Part shown: one piece after another, positions 17,382 to 28,100 of the stretch
Numbering within the stretch: the first letter of the stretch is position 1
Layout of the letters: each line of letters begins with the position of its first letter
From: Dyella choica
GTDB lineage: Bacteria > Pseudomonadota > Gammaproteobacteria > Xanthomonadales > Rhodanobacteraceae
Length of the DNA stretch: 64,000 nt
Reading direction: 5' to 3'
Assembly (NCBI RefSeq): GCF_003977665.1
Contig: NZ_RYYV01000002.1
Coordinates: 186,001 to 250,000, forward strand
The notes under the pieces: model-generated
Told to the model about the DNA's origin: nothing
What the model saw: the letters and a program-made list of their open reading frames with translations, nothing else
Database searches by the model: none
Translations under genes and position numbers: made by a program

Positions 17382-17456
17382 AGTAACCCTCTTAGCAGAG
17401 CTTGACAAGTTACTCTCTTCATGAGTAACCTCTTAATCGCAATTTGTCAGGTTACT
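17382..17456. promoter_or_regulatory. Symmetric array of four AGTAAC/GTTACT sites
   Basis: AGTAAC at 17382 and 17424 and its complement GTTACT at 17409 and 17451 give spacings of 27, 15 and 27 bases, a mirror-like arrangement in the divergent gap between the CGNR regulator and the first hydrolase. A TTGACA at 17402-17407 is a plausible -35, so binding would overlap a promoter. The binding protein is inferred to be the CGNR regulator. Confidence 0.6.
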
Positions 17457-17515
17457 TCCAATGAAAGCCAGTTTGACCCACAAAGCGATCGCCAACCGGC
17501 GGGAGACCCAATGAA

Positions 17516-18208
17516 ATGAGCCGAATATCTGCAGTTGCGGTCCTGGCACATGGTGCCTGGGCGAATGAGTCAAGCTGGAGAAAGGTGGTCGACCTTCTCC
17601 ACCAAAAGTCTATTGAAGTGGTTACTTTCGAGCTTCCCATGTCCTCTCTTGCCGGCGATGTGACGGCGCTCGAGGGAGTTCTGGGAAAGATCGACGGCCC
17701 CGCAGTTCTGGCCGGACATGCCTACGCCGGCGCCGTCATTGCCGCCACGCAAAGTCCCAAGGTGAAAGCGCTGGTCTATGTCGCGGGCCTTGCACCGGAT
17801 GAAGGGGAAACCGTCGCCGACGTGTTCAATCAGTTTGGACACGACGACAAGGCTCCTGTACTGGCGCCGGCAAGCGATGGACGCATCTGGTTGCCGCCAG
17901 AAGCATTCGGAACGGCTTTTGCGCAGCACGCCACGACGCAAGAACAAGAGGCGCTTGCCGCCGGCCAGCGCGCGATTTCGCCAGCCTGCATCACCGCTCC
18001 TGTCGGCCCGCCCCTGTGGAAGCACGTGCCCGCCTGGTACCTCGTGGCGCAGCACGACCACATGATCCCCGAACGAACACAGCGCTTCATGGCCGAACGG
18101 ATGAAAGCACGCACGCGCGCTTATCCCGTCGACCACTTGCCAAGTGTGACCGCGCCATCGCTGGTAGCCAACATGATCGTCGACGCGCTGCACGACACCG
18201 CTGACTGA
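17516..18208 (+). CDS. Alpha/beta-hydrolase fold protein with altered nucleophile elbow
   Basis: 230 residues, resembling the esterase branch with an AHGAWANESSWRKV oxyanion region (HG-A), ELPMSSLAGDV, and a C-terminal VAQHDHMIPERTQ acid region followed by DHLPSVTAP with the usual His. The nucleophile elbow reads AGHAYAGAVI. The family's GHSxGG would put Ser where this protein has Ala, so it may be catalytically dead or use another residue. GGGAG precedes the ATG at 17516 by about ten bases. A second hydrolase gene follows after 33 bases, probably in one transcript. Confidence 0.8.
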   Translation: MSRISAVAVLAHGAWANESSWRKVVDLLHQKSIEVVTFELPMSSLAGDVTALEGVLGKIDGPAVLAGHAYAGAVIAATQSPKVKALVYVAGLAPDEGETVADVFNQFGHDDKAPVLAPASDGRIWLPPEAFGTAFAQHATTQEQEALAAGQRAISPACITAPVGPPLWKHVPAWYLVAQHDHMIPERTQRFMAERMKARTRAYPVDHLPSVTAPSLVANMIVDALHDTAD

Positions 18209-18241
18209 CCCTCACCCTAGCCAACAAAAAGGCAGATTGCC

Positions 18242-19096
18242 ATGTCCACCCTTCGCTATCGCAAGGCCCATGTCGGCGGTATAGACGTCTTCTACCGTGA
18301 AGCGGGCAAGCCCGGTCAACCCAAGTTGCTTCTGCTCCACGGTTTTCCGAGTTCAAGCCATATGTACCGCGAGCTGATCCCCCTGCTCTGCGACAACTTT
18401 CATATCGTTGCCCCTGACCTGCCGGGATTCGGACAAACGGATATGCCGCCGCGCGACGCATTCAAATACACCTTCGATCATCTGGCGGAGATCATCGACG
18501 GCTTCACCGAGGCCATTGGCTTTGATCGCTACATCGTCTACGTATTCGACTACGGTGCACCAACGGGTTTTCGCCAGGCGGTGAAGCATCCGGAACGAAT
18601 CCAGGGCATCGTTACGCAAAACGGCAACGCCTACGTGGAAGGGTTGAGCGACGGCTGGAACCCGATCCGCGCCTATTGGGAGAGCCCCACCGATGCCCAC
18701 CGCCATGCGCTCCGAGCCCTGCTGACGCCGGAGGCAACGCGCTGGCAATATGTGCACGGCATCACCGACGAGTCACAGGTGTCGCCGGATGGCATCGCGC
18801 TGGACAACTACTATCTTGCTCGCGAAGGCGCGCACGACGTGCAGTTGGATCTGTTCCTCGACTACCAAAGCAATATCGCGCTCTACCCCACGTTTCAGGC
18901 GTACTTCCGCAAACATCAACCGCGTTTGCTGGCCATCTGGGGCAAGAACGATCCGTTCTTCCTTCCAGCCGGCGCGGAAGCCTTCAAGCGGGATATTCCC
19001 GACGCCGACGTGAGGTTCCTCGATACCGGCCACTTTGCGCTGGAGACGCACGCAGGAGAGATTGCGGACGCGATCCGCACGTTCTTCGCGCCGTAG
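18242..19096 (+). CDS. Alpha/beta hydrolase, dehalogenase/epoxide-hydrolase-like
   Basis: 284 residues. The oxyanion motif LLLHGFPSSSHMYREL, then PDLPGFGQTD, and the nucleophile elbow YVFDYGAPTGFR with Asp in the nucleophile position place it with Asp-nucleophile hydrolases (haloalkane dehalogenases, epoxide hydrolases) rather than serine esterases. LAIWGKNDPFFLP holds the acid and LDTGHFALETH the catalytic His. Substrate unknown. It ends 24 bases before the convergent stop of the large NRPS gene and belongs to the CGNR-linked pair, not clearly to the peptide cluster. Confidence 0.85.
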   Translation: MSTLRYRKAHVGGIDVFYREAGKPGQPKLLLLHGFPSSSHMYRELIPLLCDNFHIVAPDLPGFGQTDMPPRDAFKYTFDHLAEIIDGFTEAIGFDRYIVYVFDYGAPTGFRQAVKHPERIQGIVTQNGNAYVEGLSDGWNPIRAYWESPTDAHRHALRALLTPEATRWQYVHGITDESQVSPDGIALDNYYLAREGAHDVQLDLFLDYQSNIALYPTFQAYFRKHQPRLLAIWGKNDPFFLPAGAEAFKRDIPDADVRFLDTGHFALETHAGEIADAIRTFFAP

Positions 19097-19120
19097 CCCA
19101 ATAGAGTGGCGCTGCCGCCG

Positions 19121-22100
19121 TCACGCGTGGAGCTTTCTGGTCAGCACGCGGCCGATCGGGGCGCGCACTTGCTGATCGAGCATGCCGAAGTGATCGGCTG
19201 GCACATCGTGGATCTCGATACGGCCGGTGACGTAAGGCGCCCATGCGTCAACGGATGGCGCCCACTGCCCCTCCGGTACGATCGCGGCGCGGAAAAACAG
19301 CAGGTCGCCCTCGAAGGCGCGTGGTTCGAAGGTGGAGGCCAATGCGCTGCTGCGCTCGAACGAACGCAGCATGCGCGCAATGGTCGGCCGATCGTCCGCC
19401 GGCAGGCTGCCTTTGGCCACCAGGCTATCCAGCAGCTGGTGATGGTCATCAACCTCATCCGAGGCCAGCGTTTCACTTACCCCGAAGCCTGACAGGATGC
19501 TCTTGACCGCGTTATGCCGCACCGATTGCGAGTGGCGCTGCGCCACCGCGTCACTCATAGTCACGCTCCCCATGGGGTAGGCATCGAGAATGACCAAGGT
19601 GTCCACACCCTCCCCCTGCGCCTGCAGGGCCGTGGCGATCGCATGCGCCAGCAGGCCGCCGATGGACCAGCCCAGCAGATGGTAAGGGCCTTGTGGCTGG
19701 ATGCGGCGAATTTCCGCCACGTAGTGGCGCACCTCATCCTCGATATTCAAATGCGATGCATGGCCGCCGGCCTCGGGCGGCTGCAAGCCGTAGACCGGGC
19801 AATCCGCGGCAATATGGCTGACCAGCCCCGCGTAGCACCAGGACAGATTGCCTCCCGGCGGCAAACAGAACAGCGGCGGTTGCGCGCCAGCAGTACGCAG
19901 CGGCAACAAGGTCTGTGCATGGGAAGCGCGACGCAGCTGCAACGCAAGGCCCGCCACGGTCGGAGCTTCGAACAGTGCGCGCACGGGTAATTCGATACCG
20001 AGCGCTGCACGTACCCGGCTTACCAGCCGCATCACCAGCAGCGAATGGCCGCCTAGATCGAAAAAATTGTCGTCGATACCCACCCGCGGCAAACCGAGTA
20101 CTTCGGCGAACAGCTCAGCCAATACCTGCTCTTGCGGATGGCGTGGCGCGCGATAGTGTTCGCCGGAGTAGTCCGGCGCCGGCAGCGCCTGCCGATCCAA
20201 TTTGCCATTGACGGTCAGCGGCAAGCTGTCGAGCAGCACGATGGCCGATGGCAGCATGTATTCGGGCAACTGCTCCGTCGCATAACGGCGAAGCTCGGCG
20301 AGCTGATCGAAATTCGCGGGATCGTTGGCGCAGGCTGCCCATTCGCGTCGCGCGGCGATTGGCCGATAGAGCCCGTCCAGCGCGAAGGAGGCCGGCAGTT
20401 GCGCTGAATTGGCGAACACGGCATCCATGCTGCCATCGCCGGCACTACTCCAGGTCAGCCAGACGCGATAGCCCGCCTGCTCGCCCAAGGCATGCAAAGC
20501 TTCAGGCTCGATCCCTGCATCGACATTCAGCCCGCCCAGCGCCTCACTTTCCGCACCGGCCTGCAAGGCGCGGTGGGCCGCCCACTCCTGGGCCAGGCGG
20601 GCATTGGGAATCCGATCGACGCGAAGGCTGGATGTTTGCCGCTCATGCAGCAGGGAAGCCAACGCCTCGATACTGACTAGCTCCGTCCAGGTGCACTGGA
20701 GCGTATCGGCGAATGACAGCACTTGCATGGGGCCTTTGCGCAGCACCACTTCATAACGATAGCGAGTCAGTTCGTTGGCGGCGTGGCCGCGCTTGAGCTG
20801 GATATCCACTGCAGCAATGGCGGGATACCTGGCTGGCAGCGAGGTAAAGAACTCCGGCGCCAGCAGCAATTCTTTCTCGGCCAGCACGCTTTGCCGCACA
20901 CGCCGGCGCAACTCGTCTGCCGTGGTTCCAGGCGGAGCCCGGAAGGTCTCGACCGCGCCGGTGAAGCTCGCCAACAGATCGAGATGGCGCACGTCGCCAA
21001 GGTAGAGGGCTCCGCCAGGCGCGAGCCTGTCCAGCGCCTTGCCGATCACTTCCAGCAGATAGTCTGCATTGGGGAAATATTGCGCGACCGAGTTGATCAC
21101 CACCGTGTCGAAATAGGCGTCGGGCAAGCCTTCGGCCTCGTGTGCATGCTGCACACGCAACGATACGCGATCACGCAAATCCGGGCGATCGCTCAACTGC
21201 TGCCGCAAGGCCGCGATGGTGGGGGCGGAGAAGTCCGTCCCCCAGTAGGTTTCGCACCCGCCCGCAAGCTGCGAGAGCAGAAGACCGCTGCCGACACCGA
21301 TCTCCAGCACCCGGCGCGGCTGCAGCAGACGGATGCGCGCCACGGTCGCCTGGCGCCACTCCCGCATCTCATCCAATGAGATGGGTTCACCGGTATAACT
21401 GCTTTGCCAACCACTGAAGTTCTCGCCAAAAGGCAGTTGTGCGGCGTCGCCGTACAGCTTGTCGTAGATGACTTGCCACTCGTCGACCTGGCCTTGCTCC
21501 TGTGCCTCGTTGCGCTGCCCACCCTCAGAGTGGCCAAGGACGACGTAGCCAACCAGCTGTTTGCCGCTGGCAGGGTCGTCGCGCACCACCACGGCCGCCT
21601 GGGCCACTGCCGGGTGGCGCCGCAGCACCGCCCCAACTTCGTCCGGCTCGATGCGAAAGCCGCGGATCTTCACCTGATGATCGGTGCGCCCCAGGAAATC
21701 CAGCGCACCGTCGGCGCGCCATCGCACCAGGTCGCCGGTGCGATACAAGCGCTCGCCGTGACGGTAAGGACTGGCCACGAAACGCTCCGCGGTCTGCCCT
21801 GCTCGCCCCTGGTAGCCACGCGCGAGGCCGGTGCCGGCAAGGTACAACTCACCGGGCACGCCCACTGGCACGCATTGCAGTGCCTGGTCGAGTACGTAAG
21901 CGCGAGTGTTGTCCATGGGGGCGCCGATCGGTGTGCCCAGTTCGGCGCGGTAAGGCGCGCGCAGCGCGAAAGCCGTTGCGAAGGTAGTGCTTTCGGTGGG
22001 GCCGTAGACGTGCATCACCGTGACGCCGGGGTGCTTGTCCAGCACGGTACGAAACGCCGAAGGGTCGGCCGCTTCGCCACCGGTCCAAACCTCGCTCACC

Positions 22101-25100
22101 TTCGCAAAACCATCCGGCCGCTCCTGGGCCAGCAGGCCGAACAATGCGGTGGTCAGGAATAGTGCACTGACTTGTTGCTGCACGATGACGTGCGCCAACA
22201 GGTCCACGTCCATGTCCCCGGGCGGCGCGATGGCAATCCGCGCACCGCTGAGCAAAGGCACCCAGACTTCATAAGTGGAGGCATCAAACGCATGGGGAGA
22301 GTGCATCAGCACGCAGCGTTGCGCGGCACCTTGGAAACGCCGATCGCTAGCCAGTGCCACGACAGCTTGGTGGCTCACCGCCACGCCCTTGGGCAAGCCC
22401 GTGGAGCCGGAGGTATACATCACGTAGGCGAGCTGCTCAGGATTCGCCGAAGGTGGATTCCAGGCTGAAGCGTCGGGATCAGGCGCATCGAGATCGAGCT
22501 GATCGACGCGCATCGTCGGGATGGAAAACTTGGCGGCACGCGTCTCGATGACCTGGTCGGCAAGGAGGATCGCGGCGCCGGTTTCGCGCAGGATCAGCGC
22601 AAGCCGCGAATCAGGATAGGCGTTATGCAACGGCACATAAAAACCGCCAGCCTTGATGATGGCAAGCAGCGACACCACCAGCGCCGGCGAGCGTTGTTGC
22701 AAGAGGGCCACGCCACGCTCCGGGCCGATGCCGTGCGCGGCCAACTGCCTGGCCAAACGCGTGGCTTGGTGATCGAGTTGGGCATAGGTGAGTGAGCAGG
22801 TCTGCGACGTCACCGCCACCGCATCCGGGTGGCTGGCGACTTGCCGCGCGAACAAGCGCGCAAGATCAGGCACCGGCAGCTCGCGCGCGGTGTCGTTCCA
22901 TTCCCGCAGCAGTTGCCGGCGCTCATCGGGGTGGAGCAGATCGATGGCGCCGATGGCACGGTGCGGGTCATGCGCGACCGCCTCCAACAGGCCGACCCAG
23001 CGTTGCACCAGGCGCTGTACCGTCGCGCGGTCGAACAGATCCGAAGCGTATTCCAGCTCGCCATCCAAGCCTTGCAAGCCTTCCTGGCTGGCGGGCCGTT
23101 CGGCCATGGCGAAGAACAGGTCGAACTTGGCGGCACGCGTGCCGGTAGTTTCGGGGCTCGTCTGAAGGCCGGCCAACGAAAAGTCGGGCATGCCTTGGTT
23201 CTGCAAGGCCAGCGCCACCTGAAACAAGGGATGGTGCGCGGTGGAGCGCGACGGGTTGATCAGCTCCACCAGCCGCTCAAAAGGCGCATCCTGGTGTGCG
23301 TAGGCCTCCAGGGCGCGTTCGCGCACGCGCGCAAGCAACGTGACGAAGTCAGGATCGCCCGAGGTATCCGCGCGCAAGACCCAGGTGTTGACGAAAAAGC
23401 CGATCAGGTCGGTCAACGCATCGTCCATGCGCCCGGCCAGCGGGCTACCCAGCGGGATATCGGTGCCGGCACCCAGCCGGGTCAGCAAGGCCGCCAGACT
23501 GGCCTGCAGCACCATCGACAACGTGGCGCCGTGCGCCTGCGCCAAATCCGACAAGCGTCGATGCAGCGACGCATCGATGCTGAAGCCAAGGTAGTCGCCT
23601 CGATAACTCGCCACGTTCGGCCGTGGGCGGTCGCTTGGCAAGACGAGCTGCTCGGGCAGCCCAGCCAGGGCTTCTTTCCAATAGCCGAACTGACGACCGA
23701 TGAGGCTGTCCGGGTCTGCCTCATCACCGAACAATTCGCGCTGCCACAGCGCATAGTCGGCGTACTGCACGGGCAACGGACTCCAGTCGGGCGCACTGCC
23801 GCCCAACCGCGCTCCATAGGCGCGCCCCAGATCGCGAGCCAAGGGCGTCATCGAAGAGCCGTCGCCAGCGATGTGGTGCAGCAGGAACAGGCAGACATGG
23901 TGCTGTTCGTCCAACCGCAGCAGGTCCACGCGCAGAGGCAGCTCGCTACCCAGGTTGAAGGGGTAACCAGCTGCCTCCGCCAGTGCAGCAGCAAGCGCCG
24001 CTTCGCTGTCGACGTGCGTCACATGGAGCACCGGCAACGCCTCTTCGACCGAAACAATGCGTTGCTCAGGCTCGCCTTCGCATTCGTCGATCACGGTGCG
24101 CAAGCTTTCGTGGCGCGCGAGCAAGTCCGCCACGGCCTGACGCAGCGCATCCCCATCCAAGGGGCCGCGCAAGCGCAGGGCCAGGGGGATGTTGTAGGTC
24201 GCGCTCGGGCCTTCGAAGCGGTGAATGAACCATAGCCGGCGCTGCGCATAGGAGAGCGGGATGCGCGACGGCCTCGCCTTTGGCTGCAACGCCCGCCTGA
24301 GCACGCCACGCGCATGCAAACGTCGCGACAACGCCAGCACGGTAGGCGCCTCGAACAGCACCCGGATCGGCAACTCCAGCTGCAGCACCGTGCGAATACG
24401 GCTGACCAGCCGTGTCGCCAGCAATGAATGCCCGCCCAGGTCAAAAAAACTTTCATCGATGCCGACCCGCTCGAGCCCGAGCACTTCGGCGAACAATGCG
24501 GCCAGGCTGCTTTCCTGCGCGTTGCGCGGCGGGCGCTGGTCGCGAGCCCGATACGCTGGTGGCGGCAACGCCGCGCGATCCAGCTTGCCATTGACAGTCA
24601 ATGGCAGGGTCGCCAGTTCGACCACGGCGATCGGCACCATGTACTCGGGCAGCTTGCCGAGCAATTGGCGACGCCATGCATCACCTCTCTCCTCGCCGTT
24701 GTCGACGGCCGTAGCACCGACGGCATAGCCCACCAATTGTCGCTCGCCTGGGCGATCTTCACGCAGCATCACCACGGCCTGGGCGACGTCCGGCAGACTG
24801 CGCAGCGTAGCCTCGATCTCACCCGGCTCGATGCGAAAGCCGCGAATCTTCAGTTGCCGGTCGATGCGGTCCAGATAGTCGAGCTGTCCATCGTCCCGCC
24901 AACGCACCCGATCACCGCTGCGATACATGCGCTCCCCTGCCACGAACGGATCGGCCACGAAACGCTGCGCGCTCAGTGCCGCGCCATGCAAATACCCCAT
25001 CGCCAAGCCGCGGCCCGCGATGTAAAGCTCGCCGGCCACGCCTGCGGGCACAGACTGCAGATTGTCATCGAGCACATAAAGCCGCGTGCCTGCAATCGGC

Positions 25101-28100
25101 CACCCGATCGGTGCCGAGGCTCCACATAGCGGCGCGCTGATACTTGCGCACACGCTCGACTCAGTCGGGCCATAAGCGTTGACCAGGCATCGCCCACGCG
25201 ACCAGCGCTCGGCCAACGCGGGCGCACAGGCTTCGCCGCCGGTCGCCAGCATCAGGGAGACAGGCAGCGCCTCGGGTTGCAGCGTTTCCAGCAGCGCAGG
25301 CGGCATCACCGCATGCTCGATCGCATGCTCGCGCAGCGTCTGGGCCAGCTCCTCGCCCGTCAGCGGGCCAGGGGGCGGCAAGACCAGGCAACCACCATAG
25401 GCGAAGGCGGCGACCAGCTCCCATACTGAAGCATCGAAGCTGGACGAAGCCAACTGCAACACACGTAACGGCACGGCAGGCAGGAATCGGCGCTGACTCG
25501 CCGCCAGGCTGGCCAGGCCTGCATGCGTCGAAATCACACCCTTGGGGCGACCGGTGGAGCCGGAGGTATAAATCACATATGCGGGCAAGCCCGGATGGCG
25601 GCGCCCGGCGATATCGGTTCCGGTCAGATTGGCATCGTCGTGACCGGCCTCGTCTTCGCGCATGCGGATGGCCGGCACGCCAGGATCGAGACCCTCGATG
25701 GCGCGACGAGCATGAAGCAGGCGCGATGGGCGTGCATCGACCAACATCGCGTTGAGGCGCGCGATGGGATAGTTGATATCCAACGACAGGTACGCCGCCC
25801 CGCATTTGAGTATCGCCAGCCACGCCACCACCAGTTCGATCGAGCGCGGCACCGCGACAGCAACGATGTCGCCTGCCGCCACGCCTTCGACCAACAATCG
25901 TCGAGCCAGCCGGTTGGCTCGCGCATTCAAGGCGCCGTAGCTGATCTCATGTCCTTGATCGATGGCCGCGATGGCATCGGGCGTTTGCCGTGCATGGCGC
26001 TCGAAAGTATCGGCAAAGTGTTCCGGGGTGATCGCCTCGCCACCGGCGTGGCCATAGCGCATGACCTTTCGCCAGGCAGAATCACCGAGTGGCGGAATGC
26101 TTCGCACGGTTAGGCCAGCGGGATCGGTCATTGCCCGCAACACGCGCGCATAGCAGTCCGCATAGCGTTCGAGTGTGGCCGTGTCGTAGAGATCGAGATG
26201 TCCACAGATCCAGCCAGACAACCCGTCTTCTGCGCCCTGGAAATTCACCTGCAGGCCGAAGCTGTTGTCGCCGCCACCATGGCCATCCATGCGATCCATG
26301 GGCATGAGAGCATGCTCATGCGCCTGGAAGTTGGTGTAGTTGAACACCACGCCCAGGCGTTTGCGCTGCTCGAGGTCTTCCATGATGCGCGCCAAGGGAT
26401 AGCGCCGGTGCGGCGTTACATCGCGTTCCGCTTCCCATACGCGCCGGATCAGCACGTCCCAATGCTCGCCCTGCATGCGCATGCGGAAAGGCACGGCATT
26501 GAGAAAAAGGCCGATCAACTTGTCGCCATCGCTCACTTCGGGACGGACATGCATGACCAACGCAGTCACGACGTCGCCGCTACCGCAGATCGAACTCAGT
26601 GCGGCCATGTGCGCCGTGAGCAACACCGTTTTCAGCGGCGCCCGCGCCCGTTTGGCAAGCACGTGCAACGCGGCATCCGTGCCACCGTCGATGGCCAGAG
26701 ACACCGTATGGGTAAGCGCCTTGGCCGGCGCCTCTGCCTGAGGCTGCGATCGCAAGGGTTCGGACGGTTCCGCGCCTTCCAGCCATTCTTGCCAAAAGGC
26801 GCGACTGGCGGTGGAAACCATGGCTTGGCGTTCCAGCGCCATGTAGTCGCGGTAGCACGCCGACAGCGGAGCCTCCGGCAAAGGCGTGCCTTGCAGGTGC
26901 GCGCGATAACGCTGCACCAGCTCCGCTACTAGGCTTGCCTCGCTCCAGCCGTCGATGATGGCGTGATGGCAAGTGAGCGCGAGATGGAAATGGTGCTCGC
27001 CGAGACGGTGCGCGTGTATGCGCAGCAACGGCACGGCTTGTTGGTCGAAGACGCGCAACCCCTCGCTACTCATCCAGGCTTCCAGCGATGCCTGCTGTGC
27101 ATCGGGCGACAACCCGACGAGGTCGCTCTCGGATAGGGGGATGTCGGCCTGCGCAAGCACCAGTTGCAGCGGCTCGCTATAGCCATCCAACATGAAACGC
27201 GTGCGCAACACTTCGTGACGGCGGCTCAAGGCATCGAGCGTCGCCCGCAGTGCCCGCGTGTCCAGCGGCAGGTCGATCACCAGGCCCGTGCAAGCCAGGT
27301 AAAGCGTGGTGCCATGGTCGTACTCGCCGTGGAAAAACATGCCGAGCTGCAATGCACTGAGCGGGTAGGCATCCACTACATCGACCGGCAGGCGTTGACG
27401 GTCGGCCGCCGATACCAAAGCGAATGGCGCCGTGGCAGCTGCGATGTCGGCATTCGAGAAGCTGGCCACTGCGGCCAGTGCCGTCACGCTTTGGTGATCG
27501 AATAGTTGAGCCAGTTCAAACCCGATGCCGCTGGCTTGCGCCCTCACCTTCAGTTGCAAGGCGAGGATCGAGTCGCCGCCAAGGTCGAAAAAGCTCTGCT
27601 CGATGCCGATTGCCGTCAAGCCCAGTACCTGCGCGAACAAAGCGGCCAGCTCCTGCTCGCGATGAGTGCGCGGGAAAGTGCCCGCCTCCACCACGTCGAA
27701 CACGGGTGCGGGCAGCGCTTTGCGATCAAGCTTGCCGTTGGGCGTGACCGGCAAGGCTGCGAGGCCGACGATGGCGGTGGGCACCATATAGTCCGGCAAC
27801 TGGCTAGCCAATACGCCGCGCAACACAGCGGTATCCAATTCTCCGTTGGGCACGACATAGGCCACCAGCTGGCGATGGCCAGGCCGGTCCTCGCGCACGA
27901 TCGCCGCGGCTTGCACGACACCCGGCAGCCGCAACAGATGCGCCTCGATTTCGCCCAACTCGATGCGAAAGCCACGCAGCTTTACTTGTTGGTCGGCACG
28001 GCCGACGTAGTCGAGCTGGCCATCGGCACGCCAACGCCCGAGGTCGCCGGTGCGGTACATGCGCTCGCCCGGCGTGCCAAAGGGACAGGCAATGAAGCGC

